DNA of 64,000 nucleotides. It comes from CAISDA01 sp050258555 (GTDB lineage: Bacteria > Bacteroidota > Ignavibacteria > UBA10030 > UBA8401). The stretch spans positions 1-64,000 of the forward strand of contig JBLMZA010000071.1 of NCBI GenBank assembly GCA_050258555.1, in the 5' to 3' direction. Shown one piece after another: positions 1 through 8,891 of the stretch; position 1 is the stretch's first letter, and every line of letters starts with the position of its first letter. The position numbers and the translations under genes were made by a program. Below the pieces are notes generated by a model. It was not told where the DNA came from and ran no database searches. It was given only the letters and a program-made list of their open reading frames with translations.

Positions 1-57
1 GAGCACGCCCACCAGTATGAACCACACCATATTCAGGTTCAGAGATCCGAAATCCAT
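1..57 (-). CDS. cydB: Cytochrome bd oxidase subunit II, N-terminal fragment
   Basis: Only the first 19 codons are in the window. They read MDFGSLNLNMVWFILVGVL, the start of the first membrane helix of CydB, the partner subunit of the cytochrome bd quinol oxidase. The gene starts 47 bases downstream of the cydA stop on the same strand, the usual cydAB order. The start is the ATG at 57-55; the rest lies off the left edge. Identity rests on this short peptide and on its position next to cydA. Confidence 0.85.
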   Translation of the reverse strand, partial: MDFGSLNLNMVWFILVGVL

Positions 58-104
58 ATGTCAATACCCCGAAGCGCAGTGAGAAGTGGAGGAAAAGAAC
101 ATGT

Positions 105-1475
105 TCAGTGTTTCGCAAACAACTGCTTCTGATGCTCGTACTCGGTCGGTTCTCCGTCGGCCGGACCGGCCTTGATCTTTCGGTCGAGCAGGAAGATGAA
201 GAGCACAAACAGGAGCGCATAGATCAGCGTGAAGAGCACGAGCGAAAAAATGATCTGGCCCGACGAAACCGTGCGCGAAAACGCGTCGGCCGTTTTCAAA
301 AGTCCGTAGACGATCCAGGGCTGCCGGCCCACTTCGGCCGATGCCCATCCGAGCTGGTTGCCGAATGCCGGCAGGAGCACCGAGGCCACCAGGAGCCGGA
401 GCATGAACGTGTTCGTCCAGAGCGTGCCGCGCTTCCAGAGGAAGATCGACACCAAGGCCAGACCGATGAGCGCCATGCCGATGGCGACCATCAGATGATA
501 CGTCTGAAAGACGAACTGCACCGGGGGCCGCTCCCCCTTTGTGAACGCGTTGAGCCCCGTGACGGGCTTTTCTGTCGTATTATAGACAAGAAACGAAAGA
601 AATTTCGGGATCGCAATGCCGAATTCCACTTTCTGCTTGTCCTCGTTGACGATGCCGAAGAGATGAAGATCGGCCACGGCCGAAGAGTCGAAATGCGCCT
701 CGAATGCCGCGAGCTTCGCCGGCTGATTGTAGGCCACGCCGACGGCGCTCTGGTGCCCGGTCACGAGCTGGAAGAGCGAGGCAAACAGGAGAAGCGACAA
801 TCCGATCTTGAGCGACGCCTTCGCGAATTCCGCATGCCGCTTTTTCAGCAGATAGAATGCGCTCACGCTGATCACGAGCGTCGCGCCGGCAAGCCACGCG
901 CCCGAAAGCGTATGCGCCAGGCGCTGCATGCTCGAGGGGTTGAAGACCATCGACCAGAATTCCGTGATCTCGGCGCGGTAGAGGCCGTCGTGCGCAACAA
1001 TGTGATAGCCCGCAGGCGTCTGCTGCCAGGAATTGGCCACGACGATCCAGACGGCGCTCAGCATCGAGCCCAAAGACACCATGACGGTCGAGAAGAAATG
1101 CATGGGCTTCGAGACGCGCTCCCATCCGAACACCAGGACGGCCAGGAATCCCGACTCGAGAAAGAAGGCGAAGATGCCTTCAGCCGCCAGGGCGCTTCCG
1201 AAGACGTCGCCCACGAAGCGCGAGTAAACCGACCAGTTCGTGCCGAATTCGAATTCCATCACGATGCCGGTGGCGACGCCCATGGCGAATGTGAGGGCGA
1301 AGACCTTCACCCAGAATTTGGTCATGCGTTCATAGAGCGCGTTTTTCGTGCGCAGATACATCCCTTCCATGATCACCAGCGCCAATCCGAGTCCGATCGA
1401 AAGCGGCGGATAGATGTAGTGGAAGCCGATCGTAAATGCGAATTGTATGCGTGCAAGCAGTTCGGTCGATGGCAT
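105..1475 (-). CDS. cydA: Cytochrome bd ubiquinol oxidase subunit I
   Basis: 456 residues, multi-helix inner-membrane protein that oxidises quinol and reduces O2 with high affinity. Visible family residues: His19 (heme b595 ligand) in GFHYIYPP, His188 and Met329 as likely heme b558 ligands, Glu99 and Glu107 of the proton/heme region, the Q-loop Lys254 and Glu259, and the conserved GWxxxEVGRQPW block near residue 376. The Q-loop is short, so this is the short-loop CydA type. It lies directly upstream of cydB, and the radical SAM gene precedes it by 44 bases on the same strand. No Shine-Dalgarno is obvious; a (CA)5 tract sits 22-32 bases before the ATG. Confidence 0.96.
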   Translation of the reverse strand: MPSTELLARIQFAFTIGFHYIYPPLSIGLGLALVIMEGMYLRTKNALYERMTKFWVKVFALTFAMGVATGIVMEFEFGTNWSVYSRFVGDVFGSALAAEGIFAFFLESGFLAVLVFGWERVSKPMHFFSTVMVSLGSMLSAVWIVVANSWQQTPAGYHIVAHDGLYRAEITEFWSMVFNPSSMQRLAHTLSGAWLAGATLVISVSAFYLLKKRHAEFAKASLKIGLSLLLFASLFQLVTGHQSAVGVAYNQPAKLAAFEAHFDSSAVADLHLFGIVNEDKQKVEFGIAIPKFLSFLVYNTTEKPVTGLNAFTKGERPPVQFVFQTYHLMVAIGMALIGLALVSIFLWKRGTLWTNTFMLRLLVASVLLPAFGNQLGWASAEVGRQPWIVYGLLKTADAFSRTVSSGQIIFSLVLFTLIYALLFVLFIFLLDRKIKAGPADGEPTEYEHQKQLFAKH

Positions 1476-1519
1476 AGAATGAGAGCGTTAATATGATGTG
1501 TGTGTGTTGGCCGGCCGCG

Positions 1520-2527
1520 CTACCGGATGCGGTCCGGACTGTCTTGAAACGGATTGCTTCGTACTGAAAAATCGGGCCGGTAACAATCCCGGCTTTCGAA
1601 TTCCTGTATCCAGCCGTGTTCGAATCCCAGGCGCTCGACGAGCTCCACGACGCGTTCATACTCGCGCTCGCGGACCGGGCGGTCGAGCAGTTCCATCTTT
1701 AATGCCTTGTGCGCCGGATAATACTGCGCCATGATCGAGAGCGTGACATCCGTCCCGAACTCGCGTCTGATCCACCGGAGCGTTTCCTCCGAGCGCGCAA
1801 GATCGTTGGGAAGCACGAGATGGCGGATGATCAGTCCGCGCTCGACGAGTCCTTCATCACCGTACTCGAGCAGGCTGCCTGTCTGCCGGTGCATTTCCCT
1901 GACGGCGGCGCGCGCATGCGTCACATACCGGTCGACCTTCGAATACGCGCGCCCGTCCGCATCATCGGCATACTTCAGATCCGGCAGATAGATCTCGGTC
2001 ACGCCTTCAAAGAGCTTCAGCACATCCACCGAGTCGTACGCGTTCGTATTATAGATGAGCGGCAGCGCGAGTCCCTGAGGAACGGCCAGCGTGAGCGCGC
2101 GCATGATCTGCGCCGTAAAATGCGCCGGCGAGACGAACCCGATCGCCGAAGCGCCTTGCTCCTGGAGTTCCAGCATCATCCCGGCCAGGCGCTCGTGCGA
2201 CACTTCATGGATGCGCTCCTGTTTCCAGTTCTGGCTGATCTGATGATTCTGGCAATACACGCATCGCAAATTGCAGTTGCCGAAAAAAATATTCCCGACG
2301 CCGCGCGTGCCGGATAAGGCCGGTTCTTCCCCGAAATGAAGGCATGAGGAGGACACAATGGGCAGTGCGCCCGAATAGCATCGTGCAATGGCGCCCTTCG
2401 TCCTGTCGACGCCGCAGGAAAGCGGACACAGCGTGCACGATTGGAGCAAGCGCTCCAGTTCCTGCGCCCGCTTCTCCAATTCTCCCGACGCCCAGAGCGC
2501 GTGATATGACCGTGTCCGCTTCATCAT
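1520..2527 (-). CDS. Radical SAM protein, PflA-like (PflX/AmmeMemoRadiSam type)
   Basis: 335 residues from the chosen ATG (two adjacent ATGs, 2527 and 2524). The radical SAM [4Fe-4S] motif CxxxCxxC is seen in CNLRCVYCQN. It is preceded by an N-terminal CTLCPLSCGV cysteine cluster typical of the pyruvate-formate-lyase-activase-like family of unknown substrate. The open frame extends further upstream, but that part lacks family features. The gene is probably transcribed with cydAB, as only 44 bases separate it from cydA. A role in maturing some redox enzyme is possible, but the substrate cannot be told from sequence. No recognisable terminator follows it. Confidence 0.8.
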   Translation of the reverse strand: MMKRTRSYHALWASGELEKRAQELERLLQSCTLCPLSCGVDRTKGAIARCYSGALPIVSSSCLHFGEEPALSGTRGVGNIFFGNCNLRCVYCQNHQISQNWKQERIHEVSHERLAGMMLELQEQGASAIGFVSPAHFTAQIMRALTLAVPQGLALPLIYNTNAYDSVDVLKLFEGVTEIYLPDLKYADDADGRAYSKVDRYVTHARAAVREMHRQTGSLLEYGDEGLVERGLIIRHLVLPNDLARSEETLRWIRREFGTDVTLSIMAQYYPAHKALKMELLDRPVREREYERVVELVERLGFEHGWIQEFESRDCYRPDFSVRSNPFQDSPDRIR

Positions 2528-2721
2528 AAAATTTACCACGAAAATATATGAAAAATTCGCCTCGAATTCCATTCCTCTTTTTTCGCCTCCTTCGGCGCTC
2601 TTCATCACGAAAAAATGACATTTCACCACAAACCGATACCGGATCTGCCGCTATTTTTGTATTTTTCGTCATACAATGTTTTTTTCCATCACCCTCTCAT
2701 CATTTTTCGGAGTCCCCCATT

Positions 2722-4896
2722 ATGTTCAGAACTGTCCGCTGGCTTCCGGTGTTTGCTGTACTGGCAGTCCATGTATTTTCCCAGGCACATGCACAGGCAC
2801 CGATGAGCGAAAATCCGTTTTATCAGGAATATTCCACACCGTTTCAGACACCGCCGTTCGATAAAATCAAAGAGGAGCATTATCTTCCCGCATTCAAGGA
2901 AGGGATCCGCCGGCAGCAAGAGGAAATCGAAGCGATCGTGAACAATCCCGCCGCTCCGACGTTTGAAAACACGATCGAAGCGCTGGAGCGAAGCGGCGCG
3001 CTTCTGACCAAAGTCAGCGATGTGTTCTTCAACCTGACCGGATCGAACACGAACGACAATCTCCAGAAAATCGCCGAAGAGGTCTCGCCGCTTCTGGCCA
3101 AGAACGACGACGATATCATGCTCAATGCGAAGCTTTTTGCGCGCGTGAAGGCGGTCTACGACCAGATGGGCGGCACGAAGCAGACGCGCAAGAAATCGGC
3201 GGCGTTCAAGGATGTGGCCGAAGCCGGTTCGATGAAGCTCACAGCGGAGCAGAAGAAGCTGCTGGATAACACCTACCGCGACTTCGTGCGCAACGGCGCC
3301 AATCTCGATGCGGCAAAGCAGTCGGCGCTGCGCGAGATCAACAAGGAGCTTTCGTTATTGCAGCTCAAGTTTTCGCAGAACGTGCTGAAGGAAAACAACA
3401 CATACCGGCTTGAAGTCACGGACGTGAAGGATCTCGCCGGTCTTCCGCAGGGCGCGATCGATGCGGCCGCACTCACAGCCAAAGAAGTGAAGTCCGCTTC
3501 GCCCTACGTCTTCACGCTGCAGAATGCGAGCATCATGCCCTTCCTGCAGTATGCCGACAACCGCGCGCTGCGCGAAAAAATCTTCAAGGCCTACATCAAC
3601 CGCGGCAACAACGGCAACGAGTACGACAACAAGGAGAACGCCGCGAAGATGGCATCGCTGCGCGTGAAGCGCGCGCACCTCCTGGGCTACACGTCGCACG
3701 CCGACTATGTGCTCGAAAAGGCCATGGCCAAGACGCCGGCCAATGTCTACAAGCTCCTGAACAAGCTCTGGAAGCCCGCGATCGCCATGGCGAAGAACGA
3801 AGCCAAAGACATGCAGTCGATGATCGACAAGGAAGCCAAGCCCTTCAAGCTCGAGGCATGGGACTGGCGCTACTACGCGGAAAAAGTGAAGAAGGCGAAA
3901 TACGATCTCGATGAGGAGGAAATCCGTCCCTACCTGCAGCTGGAAAACGTGAGAAACGGCGCGTTCGATGTGGCGCGCAGGCTCTACGGCGTCACGCTCA
4001 CAGAGCGCACGGATATTCCGGTCTACCATCCGGATGTGAAGGCCTTCGAAGTGAAGGAAGCCAACGGCCGCCACATCGGCATCATGTACTTCGATTATCA
4101 TCCGAGGGAAAGCAAACGCGGCGGCGCCTGGATGAATTCATTCCGCAAGCAGTCGCGGCAGGACGGCAAGGACGTGACGCCGATCATCGTCAACGTCTGC
4201 AACTTCACCAAGCCGACGGGCGACACGCCCGCGCTTCTGACATTCGACGAGGCCTCGACGCTCTTCCACGAGTTCGGACATGCGCTGCACGGACTGCTTT
4301 CCAACAGCACGTATCCGAGCCTCTCGGGCACGGCCGTGCCGAGGGACTTCGTGGAGCTTCCCTCGCAGATCATGGAAAACTGGGCGGCCGATCCGGAAGT
4401 GCTGAAGCTCTATGCGAAGCATTACAAGACGGGCGAGCCGATGCCCCAATCGCTCATCGACAAGATCAAGAAGGCGGGCACATTCAATCAGGGATTCATG
4501 ACGGTCGAGTACCTGGCGGCCTCGGTGCTCGATATGGACTGGCATACGCTCACGAGCGACAAGCAGGTGGATCCGGTGAAGTTCGAAAAGGCGTCGATGA
4601 AGAAGCTCGGACTCATCCCCGAGATCGCACCGCGCTACCGCACGCAGTACTTCAACCACATTTTCAACAACGGCTACGCCTCGGGCTACTACAGCTACAT
4701 CTGGGCCGCGGTATTGGATGCCGACGCGTTCCAGGCGTTCAAGGAGAAGGGGCTGTTCGATCAGACGCTCGCCAAGAGCTTCCGCACGAACGTGCTCGAG
4801 CGCGGCGGCACGGAAGATCCGATGACGCTCTACAAGCGCTTCCGCGGCGCCGAGCCCGACATCAAACCGCTGCTGAAGCGGCGCGGTCTCTTATAA
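2722..4896 (+). CDS. M3 family zinc metallopeptidase (peptidyl-dipeptidase Dcp / oligopeptidase A-like), exported
   Basis: 724 residues. The zinc site HEFGHALHG (HExxH) is followed by the M3 signature region with downstream Glu in VELPSQIMENW. The protein opens with a signal peptide (MFRTVRWLPVFAVLAVHVFSQAHAQ), so it probably acts in the periplasm cleaving oligopeptides. I chose the ATG at 2722, not the upstream in-frame start, because the signal peptide begins there and a CGGAG lies 9-13 bases before it. It is divergent from the radical SAM gene and convergent with the YncE/phosphoesterase gene. The 3' side is filled by the hairpin repeat stack. Length and layout are ordinary for family M3. 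Confidence 0.93.
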   Translation: MFRTVRWLPVFAVLAVHVFSQAHAQAPMSENPFYQEYSTPFQTPPFDKIKEEHYLPAFKEGIRRQQEEIEAIVNNPAAPTFENTIEALERSGALLTKVSDVFFNLTGSNTNDNLQKIAEEVSPLLAKNDDDIMLNAKLFARVKAVYDQMGGTKQTRKKSAAFKDVAEAGSMKLTAEQKKLLDNTYRDFVRNGANLDAAKQSALREINKELSLLQLKFSQNVLKENNTYRLEVTDVKDLAGLPQGAIDAAALTAKEVKSASPYVFTLQNASIMPFLQYADNRALREKIFKAYINRGNNGNEYDNKENAAKMASLRVKRAHLLGYTSHADYVLEKAMAKTPANVYKLLNKLWKPAIAMAKNEAKDMQSMIDKEAKPFKLEAWDWRYYAEKVKKAKYDLDEEEIRPYLQLENVRNGAFDVARRLYGVTLTERTDIPVYHPDVKAFEVKEANGRHIGIMYFDYHPRESKRGGAWMNSFRKQSRQDGKDVTPIIVNVCNFTKPTGDTPALLTFDEASTLFHEFGHALHGLLSNSTYPSLSGTAVPRDFVELPSQIMENWAADPEVLKLYAKHYKTGEPMPQSLIDKIKKAGTFNQGFMTVEYLAASVLDMDWHTLTSDKQVDPVKFEKASMKKLGLIPEIAPRYRTQYFNHIFNNGYASGYYSYIWAAVLDADAFQAFKEKGLFDQTLAKSFRTNVLERGGTEDPMTLYKRFRGAEPDIKPLLKRRGLL

Positions 4897-4902
4897 TCGT
4901 TT

Positions 4903-5086
4903 CATGTGGGGCGAAGCGCTGCTTCGCCCTGCTTCATCTTTATCTTTCGCTCTTCATGTGGGGCGAAGCGCTGCTTCGCCCAGCTTCATCTTTATCTTTT
5001 GCTCTTCATGTTGGGCGAAGCGCTGCTTCGCCCTGCTTCATCTTTATCTTTTGCTCTTCATGTGGGGCGAAATGTTATTTCGCCCC
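4903..5086. repeat. Four tandem 52-bp units, each carrying a GGGCGAAGC hairpin
   Basis: Units begin at 4903, 4955, 5007 and 5059, an exact 52-base period. Each has CATGTGGGGCGAAGC, a 3-base loop and GCTTCGCCC, giving a 9-10 bp stem, followed in the first three by TTCATCTTTATCTT(T/C)GCTCTT. The fourth has a diverged but still paired stem (GGGGCGAAAT / ATTTCGCCCC), so pairing is conserved where sequence is not. The block fills the whole gap between two convergent genes. Relatives lie at 49549 and 62693. Short frames through it read a repetitive MWGEALLRPASSL peptide and are not taken as genes. Confidence 0.95.
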
Positions 5087-5091
5087 TTTTT
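5064..5091 (+). terminator. Rho-independent terminator (last repeat unit)
   Basis: A 10-bp stem, GGGGCGAAAT with ATTTCGCCCC and loop GTT, followed by five T on the plus strand before TATTTTA. It serves the M3 peptidase. The mirrored stem could also act weakly on the opposite strand. Confidence 0.8.
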
Positions 5092-5094
5092 ATT

Positions 5095-7485
5095 TTACTC
5101 GTCATCCTCGTCTTCATGCACCGCCGGCCTCCGATAAATGCTTCTGACCGGCATCGGCATTTCCGAATTCGCTCCCATCACCGCCTTCCAGAGAATCCGG
5201 TTGAATTCCAGCTCCGGCACCGCATCCTCCTTCTCAAGATTCATCGTCTCCATGCGCTCCTGTCCGTAGGCGCCGAGCGCGTTGAGCTCATCCATGTCGA
5301 TCAGATTCTTCCGGAGCGTGTAGACGGTCGTATCGGGCACGCTTGCAAACGAAGCGAACATCGGCGTCGCGGCTGCATCATATTGACTCATGGGCGGCAG
5401 CCCCAGGATCAATTCCATCGTGCGCAGCATCGAGGAAGTGGAATACAACGTGTGATCGACGAACTTCCGCTTCGTATACGGGCTCACCACGAGCGCGACC
5501 GTGCGGTGCGCATCCACATGATCCGACCCGTTTTGCGCGTCATCCTCGATCACAAAAATCGCCGATGTGCTCCAGTACCGGCTTTTGGAAATCCGCTCGA
5601 TGATCGTGCCGAGCGCATAGTCGTTGTCGGCCACCATGGCGCGCGGCGACGTGCCGCCTTTTTTCGTGCCTGCGGTGTGGTCGTTCGGCAATCGGATGAT
5701 CGTGAACTGCGGCAGCGAATCCCCCTTCTCATACTTGTCGAATTCTGCGAGCCAGATCGCCGCGCGCTTCCTGTCCGGCAGTTTTAGATCCCAGCCCGGA
5801 AAATCGGGCGACGAGCAATGTTTGAGTCCCGACGCGTTCGGAACATATTCGCCTTTGAGCGCCGAAGCGTCTTCGCTTAAGAACTCGCCGTAATTGCGGA
5901 GCGACACATGCGCGCGAAGGCAATTGTCCCAAATGTATCCCGCGCTCGGCGTCATGATGCCCTCGTTCTCGAAGTCGTATGTGCCGCCTCCTCCGCCGTA
6001 GAGAATGGGCCAGGTCTTTTCGACATAATCGGTCGCATAGGCGGCCATCGACCAGTTGTGGCCGTCGGCGCTCACTTCGGCATCGGCGTAAAAATTATCG
6101 AGCAGCACGAACTCTTCGGCCAGCGCGTGATGATTCGGCGTCACAGTCCGCCCGAACATCGTGAGCGAGGAGTCTCCGTTGCCTTGGGGCAGATCGCCGA
6201 AGACCTGGTCGTATGTGCGGTTTTCCTTGATGATGTAAAAGACATGACGGATCGGTGAAGCCGCGCCTTTTTTATTCGGAATGGGAGAATTATCCTCCCA
6301 CACGGCCGGATGCAGTATCGGAGAGTTCTCAAAGACGCGGAGCGAATACACATTCAGCTCCTCGTTCGTCGGCACGGGTATGAAGGAGAGCGAACCTTTG
6401 AGGATGCCGCCGATATGCCGCCTGTCCGCATTGGGAAGCGAGGTCTCTCCTTTGCCGTTGGCAACCAGAAGCATGTCGCCGAATGTCCGCACGGCAGTCG
6501 GATACCAGCCCGTGGGGATGAATCCCTTCACGCGCCCAGAGTCGGCATCGAGCACCGCAAGAGCGTTATTATCCGCATTGGCCACGAAAAGCGTCTTCTG
6601 GTCCTCGGACAGTGTGAGGGCATTGGGCGTGCTGCCGTTCGGATCGGATTGCGACAGCGAGACGGAGAATGTCTGCATCACGCGGCGCTCTCGGCAGTCG
6701 ATCACGGAAACCGTATTGTGGTTCGAGTTGACGACATAGAGACGCGAGCCGTCATGCGTGAGCAGCATTTCGCTCGGATGATCTCCCACGGGAATCACCG
6801 CATCGAGCGTGAGCGAATCCAGCCCGATCACGGCGATGCCCGCACCGCCCCAGAGCGAGGCATAGAGCACATTCGATGACTCATCGAGCCTGACGGTGTA
6901 GACTTCGGAGGGAAGCGCGCACATCTTCTCGACAGAATCGCGCATGAGGTTCACCCGATAGACGCCTTTGCTTCCTTTCGCACCGGCATAGAGCATGATG
7001 CCGTCCGCCGTGACATCGATGCCGGTGGGAGAAATATTCTCCGCGGGATAGGCCTTGCCCAGCGCGATCTGATTGATGAATTTCAACGTATCGGCTTCGA
7101 AGCGGTAGCGCGCGATCGCATTGTCGTTGCCCGATGTGATATAGAGCTCCGACTCGTTGGGAGAAAAGCGGATGCCGTTCCACGAGCGCTTCACGGGAAT
7201 GGTCTGACGGATCATGCGCGTTGAAAGATCGACAAGCGAAAGGGAATGCGGGCTGTAGCCGCTGTTGACGACGGCAGCAACCTTTCGCCTTGAGGCGATA
7301 TCCATGCCAAGCGGGAAATCGCCGAGCGCGATCGACTCCCCCGCCGGCGAGAGCATCCAGCCGTTGGGAAGCAGTGTTTTTTCATCGGAAATTTTTCCGG
7401 GAAGCCGCACGGCGGGCACCGAAGAGCAGCTCTCGAGCACAAGCGCGCATGCCAGAAGAAAAAGAAGAGACTTGAGTGATGACAT
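5095..7485 (-). CDS. YncE-like beta-propeller fused to phosphoesterase (alkaline phosphatase superfamily), lipoprotein
   Basis: 796 residues. The N-terminus is a lipoprotein signal (LLACALVLESC). Residues about 40-400 carry YVTN/YncE-type propeller repeats, for example GSRLYVVNSNHNTVSVID and QKTLFVANADNNALAVLD. The C-terminal half is a phosphoesterase-family domain starting at HVFYIIKENRTYDQVFGD, with later metal-site blocks SADGHNWSM and IFVIEDDAQNGSDHVDAHR. This fusion is a known family (YncE/alkaline phosphatase), substrate unknown, probably a phosphate ester at the cell surface or in the periplasm. The ATG at 7485 is chosen for the signal peptide; a CA tract (7501-7508) lies 16 bases upstream. 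Neighbours do not suggest a pathway. Confidence 0.9.
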   Translation of the reverse strand: MSSLKSLLFLLACALVLESCSSVPAVRLPGKISDEKTLLPNGWMLSPAGESIALGDFPLGMDIASRRKVAAVVNSGYSPHSLSLVDLSTRMIRQTIPVKRSWNGIRFSPNESELYITSGNDNAIARYRFEADTLKFINQIALGKAYPAENISPTGIDVTADGIMLYAGAKGSKGVYRVNLMRDSVEKMCALPSEVYTVRLDESSNVLYASLWGGAGIAVIGLDSLTLDAVIPVGDHPSEMLLTHDGSRLYVVNSNHNTVSVIDCRERRVMQTFSVSLSQSDPNGSTPNALTLSEDQKTLFVANADNNALAVLDADSGRVKGFIPTGWYPTAVRTFGDMLLVANGKGETSLPNADRRHIGGILKGSLSFIPVPTNEELNVYSLRVFENSPILHPAVWEDNSPIPNKKGAASPIRHVFYIIKENRTYDQVFGDLPQGNGDSSLTMFGRTVTPNHHALAEEFVLLDNFYADAEVSADGHNWSMAAYATDYVEKTWPILYGGGGGTYDFENEGIMTPSAGYIWDNCLRAHVSLRNYGEFLSEDASALKGEYVPNASGLKHCSSPDFPGWDLKLPDRKRAAIWLAEFDKYEKGDSLPQFTIIRLPNDHTAGTKKGGTSPRAMVADNDYALGTIIERISKSRYWSTSAIFVIEDDAQNGSDHVDAHRTVALVVSPYTKRKFVDHTLYSTSSMLRTMELILGLPPMSQYDAAATPMFASFASVPDTTVYTLRKNLIDMDELNALGAYGQERMETMNLEKEDAVPELEFNRILWKAVMGANSEMPMPVRSIYRRPAVHEDEDDE

Positions 7486-7555
7486 AGTTCCGTATTCGGG
7501 TGTGTGTGGAAGATGAACAGTGACATGGAACAGCCATATGTGCACAATATTCCAT

Positions 7556-7593
7556 AAAAAAAGTCCGAAGTCAAGACGACTGACTTCGGACTT
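7556..7593 (-). terminator. Minus-strand intrinsic terminator with no gene in front of it
   Basis: A perfect 13-bp stem (AAGTCCGAAGTCA / TGACTTCGGACTT, 7-base loop) followed on the minus strand by seven T. No minus-strand gene ends here: the next gene upstream on that strand finishes at 8892, past a separate terminator. It may be a relic, may end a small antisense RNA, or may insulate the promoter of the gene starting at 7485. Confidence 0.75.
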
Positions 7594-7672
7594 GTTAGTG
7601 CATGTGCGGCGTGATATCTTGACAGTAACATTCAGAGTTTTTTATTCCATACTTGCTTTCATGGAGGTATTG

Positions 7673-8785
7673 ATGCAACATCGCCATCGAGTGAGCTATG
7701 AAACACGCCATTTGTTGATTGCGGTCGTATTGACAATTTCGATGTTCGTCGATAATAGCTGCAAAGATGATGATTCAATTGTTATTCCGCCCGCTATCTC
7801 CGCCGACACAACCAACCATAACTTTACTTGGACGGTCTACCGGCTCGGAGGCAACTTTCATTACAATGTTTTCTACGATGTTGCCATTGTGAATGATTCA
7901 TTGATCTATGCAGTCGGCGAACTATATCTTCTTGATTCGCTTGGACGGGAAGATCCACAGCCGTATAATCTTGCGACCTGGAATGGTAGAGATTGGAATA
8001 TTTCACGCGTATCCTATATGTATCAAGGAACCCGTTTCACTCCGCCCATCTATTGCCTCTTTGCCCTCGATAAAAAAAATATCTGGTTTGCAGGCGGTAT
8101 CATGATCTTCTGGGATGGTGAGAGATTCGCCCAAATTGATGACATTATTCCCGTTGTCTACGGAATCCAGCAAAACAGGATATGGACCAACGCGAGAAAT
8201 AATATCTATGTTGTAGGGTGGCATGGAACCATCGTCCACTATAACGGAACAACATGGTCGAAGATGGAAAGCGGCACCACGGTTAATCTTGAAGATGTAT
8301 GGGGAACGCCTGATGGAAAAACAGTCTGGGCCAGCGGCTTTGAGAGCGATTTTTCACGAAGCGTCCTACTGAAATATGACGGCGTTAAATGGAGAACGGT
8401 TTGGGAACGAGGGGCTGTCTATCCATCCATGCCGTTTTACGGGCTGATTACGGGTATCTGGGCATCCAATTCGTACTTCTATGCCACGAGTGATGCCGGC
8501 ATTTACAGGCTCGATCTTTCAACCGATACATCGACTACAAAGAAGCAGCCCATCGAACCCATCCGCGGGTCACACGCAATCCGTGGCACTCCTTCAGGCA
8601 GTTCGATTGCCGCCGTCTATGAAGACGGTATCATCTGGCATTATGACGGGCAGGATTGGAGAGAAGTGCATACGCTCACACTTGACCATAAACTTCGTTC
8701 TCTCGCGGTATCAACCCATTTGATTGTGGCTGTAGGAATCGATAATTCAACAGGTAAAGCCCTCATCTACATGGGAAGGCATTAA
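7673..8785 (+). CDS. Beta-propeller-like lipoprotein, function unknown
   Basis: 370 residues. A hydrophobic N-terminus ends in DNSCKDDDS, resembling a Bacteroidota lipobox plus the acidic export signal that sends lipoproteins to the surface. The body has repeated blade-like segments of the type WNGRDW, WDGERF, YNGTTW, YDGVKW and YDGQDW, as in YCF48/WD-like propeller families. The start at 7673 is fixed by GGAGG six bases upstream. A TTGACA lies at 7618-7623. Base composition is clearly lower in GC than the neighbours (7861-7920 has 23 G+C in 60), and the gene points against its flanks, suggesting transfer. The ligand or partner is unknown. Confidence 0.75.
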   Translation: MQHRHRVSYETRHLLIAVVLTISMFVDNSCKDDDSIVIPPAISADTTNHNFTWTVYRLGGNFHYNVFYDVAIVNDSLIYAVGELYLLDSLGREDPQPYNLATWNGRDWNISRVSYMYQGTRFTPPIYCLFALDKKNIWFAGGIMIFWDGERFAQIDDIIPVVYGIQQNRIWTNARNNIYVVGWHGTIVHYNGTTWSKMESGTTVNLEDVWGTPDGKTVWASGFESDFSRSVLLKYDGVKWRTVWERGAVYPSMPFYGLITGIWASNSYFYATSDAGIYRLDLSTDTSTTKKQPIEPIRGSHAIRGTPSGSSIAAVYEDGIIWHYDGQDWREVHTLTLDHKLRSLAVSTHLIVAVGIDNSTGKALIYMGRH

Positions 8786-8804
8786 TTTGTCCTCCTGCTT
8801 CCCT

Positions 8805-8846
8805 TGCCTCCGGCGGTCATTGTTTTTACTTTGACCGCCCGAGGCA
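8805..8846. terminator. Bidirectional terminator between convergent genes
   Basis: A 15-bp stem with one mismatch (TGCCTCCGGCGGTCA / TGACCGCCCGAGGCA) around a T-rich 12-base loop, between the plus-strand lipoprotein and the minus-strand T9SS protein. Confidence 0.7.
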
Positions 8847-8891
8847 GCAATAAACTCGCGTTTCTTCGGATGAAAGCCTGACCATCGGCAC

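Noticed and set aside
4903..5086. Regularly spaced repeats that could be mistaken for a CRISPR array.
   Set aside because: The units are directly abutting with a fixed 52-base period; there are no variable spacers and no cas genes nearby.
4904..5147. Open frames reading through the tandem repeat on the plus strand with repetitive peptides.
   Set aside because: The frames exist only because the unit lacks stops. There is no ribosome site or family match, and the hairpins explain the conservation better.
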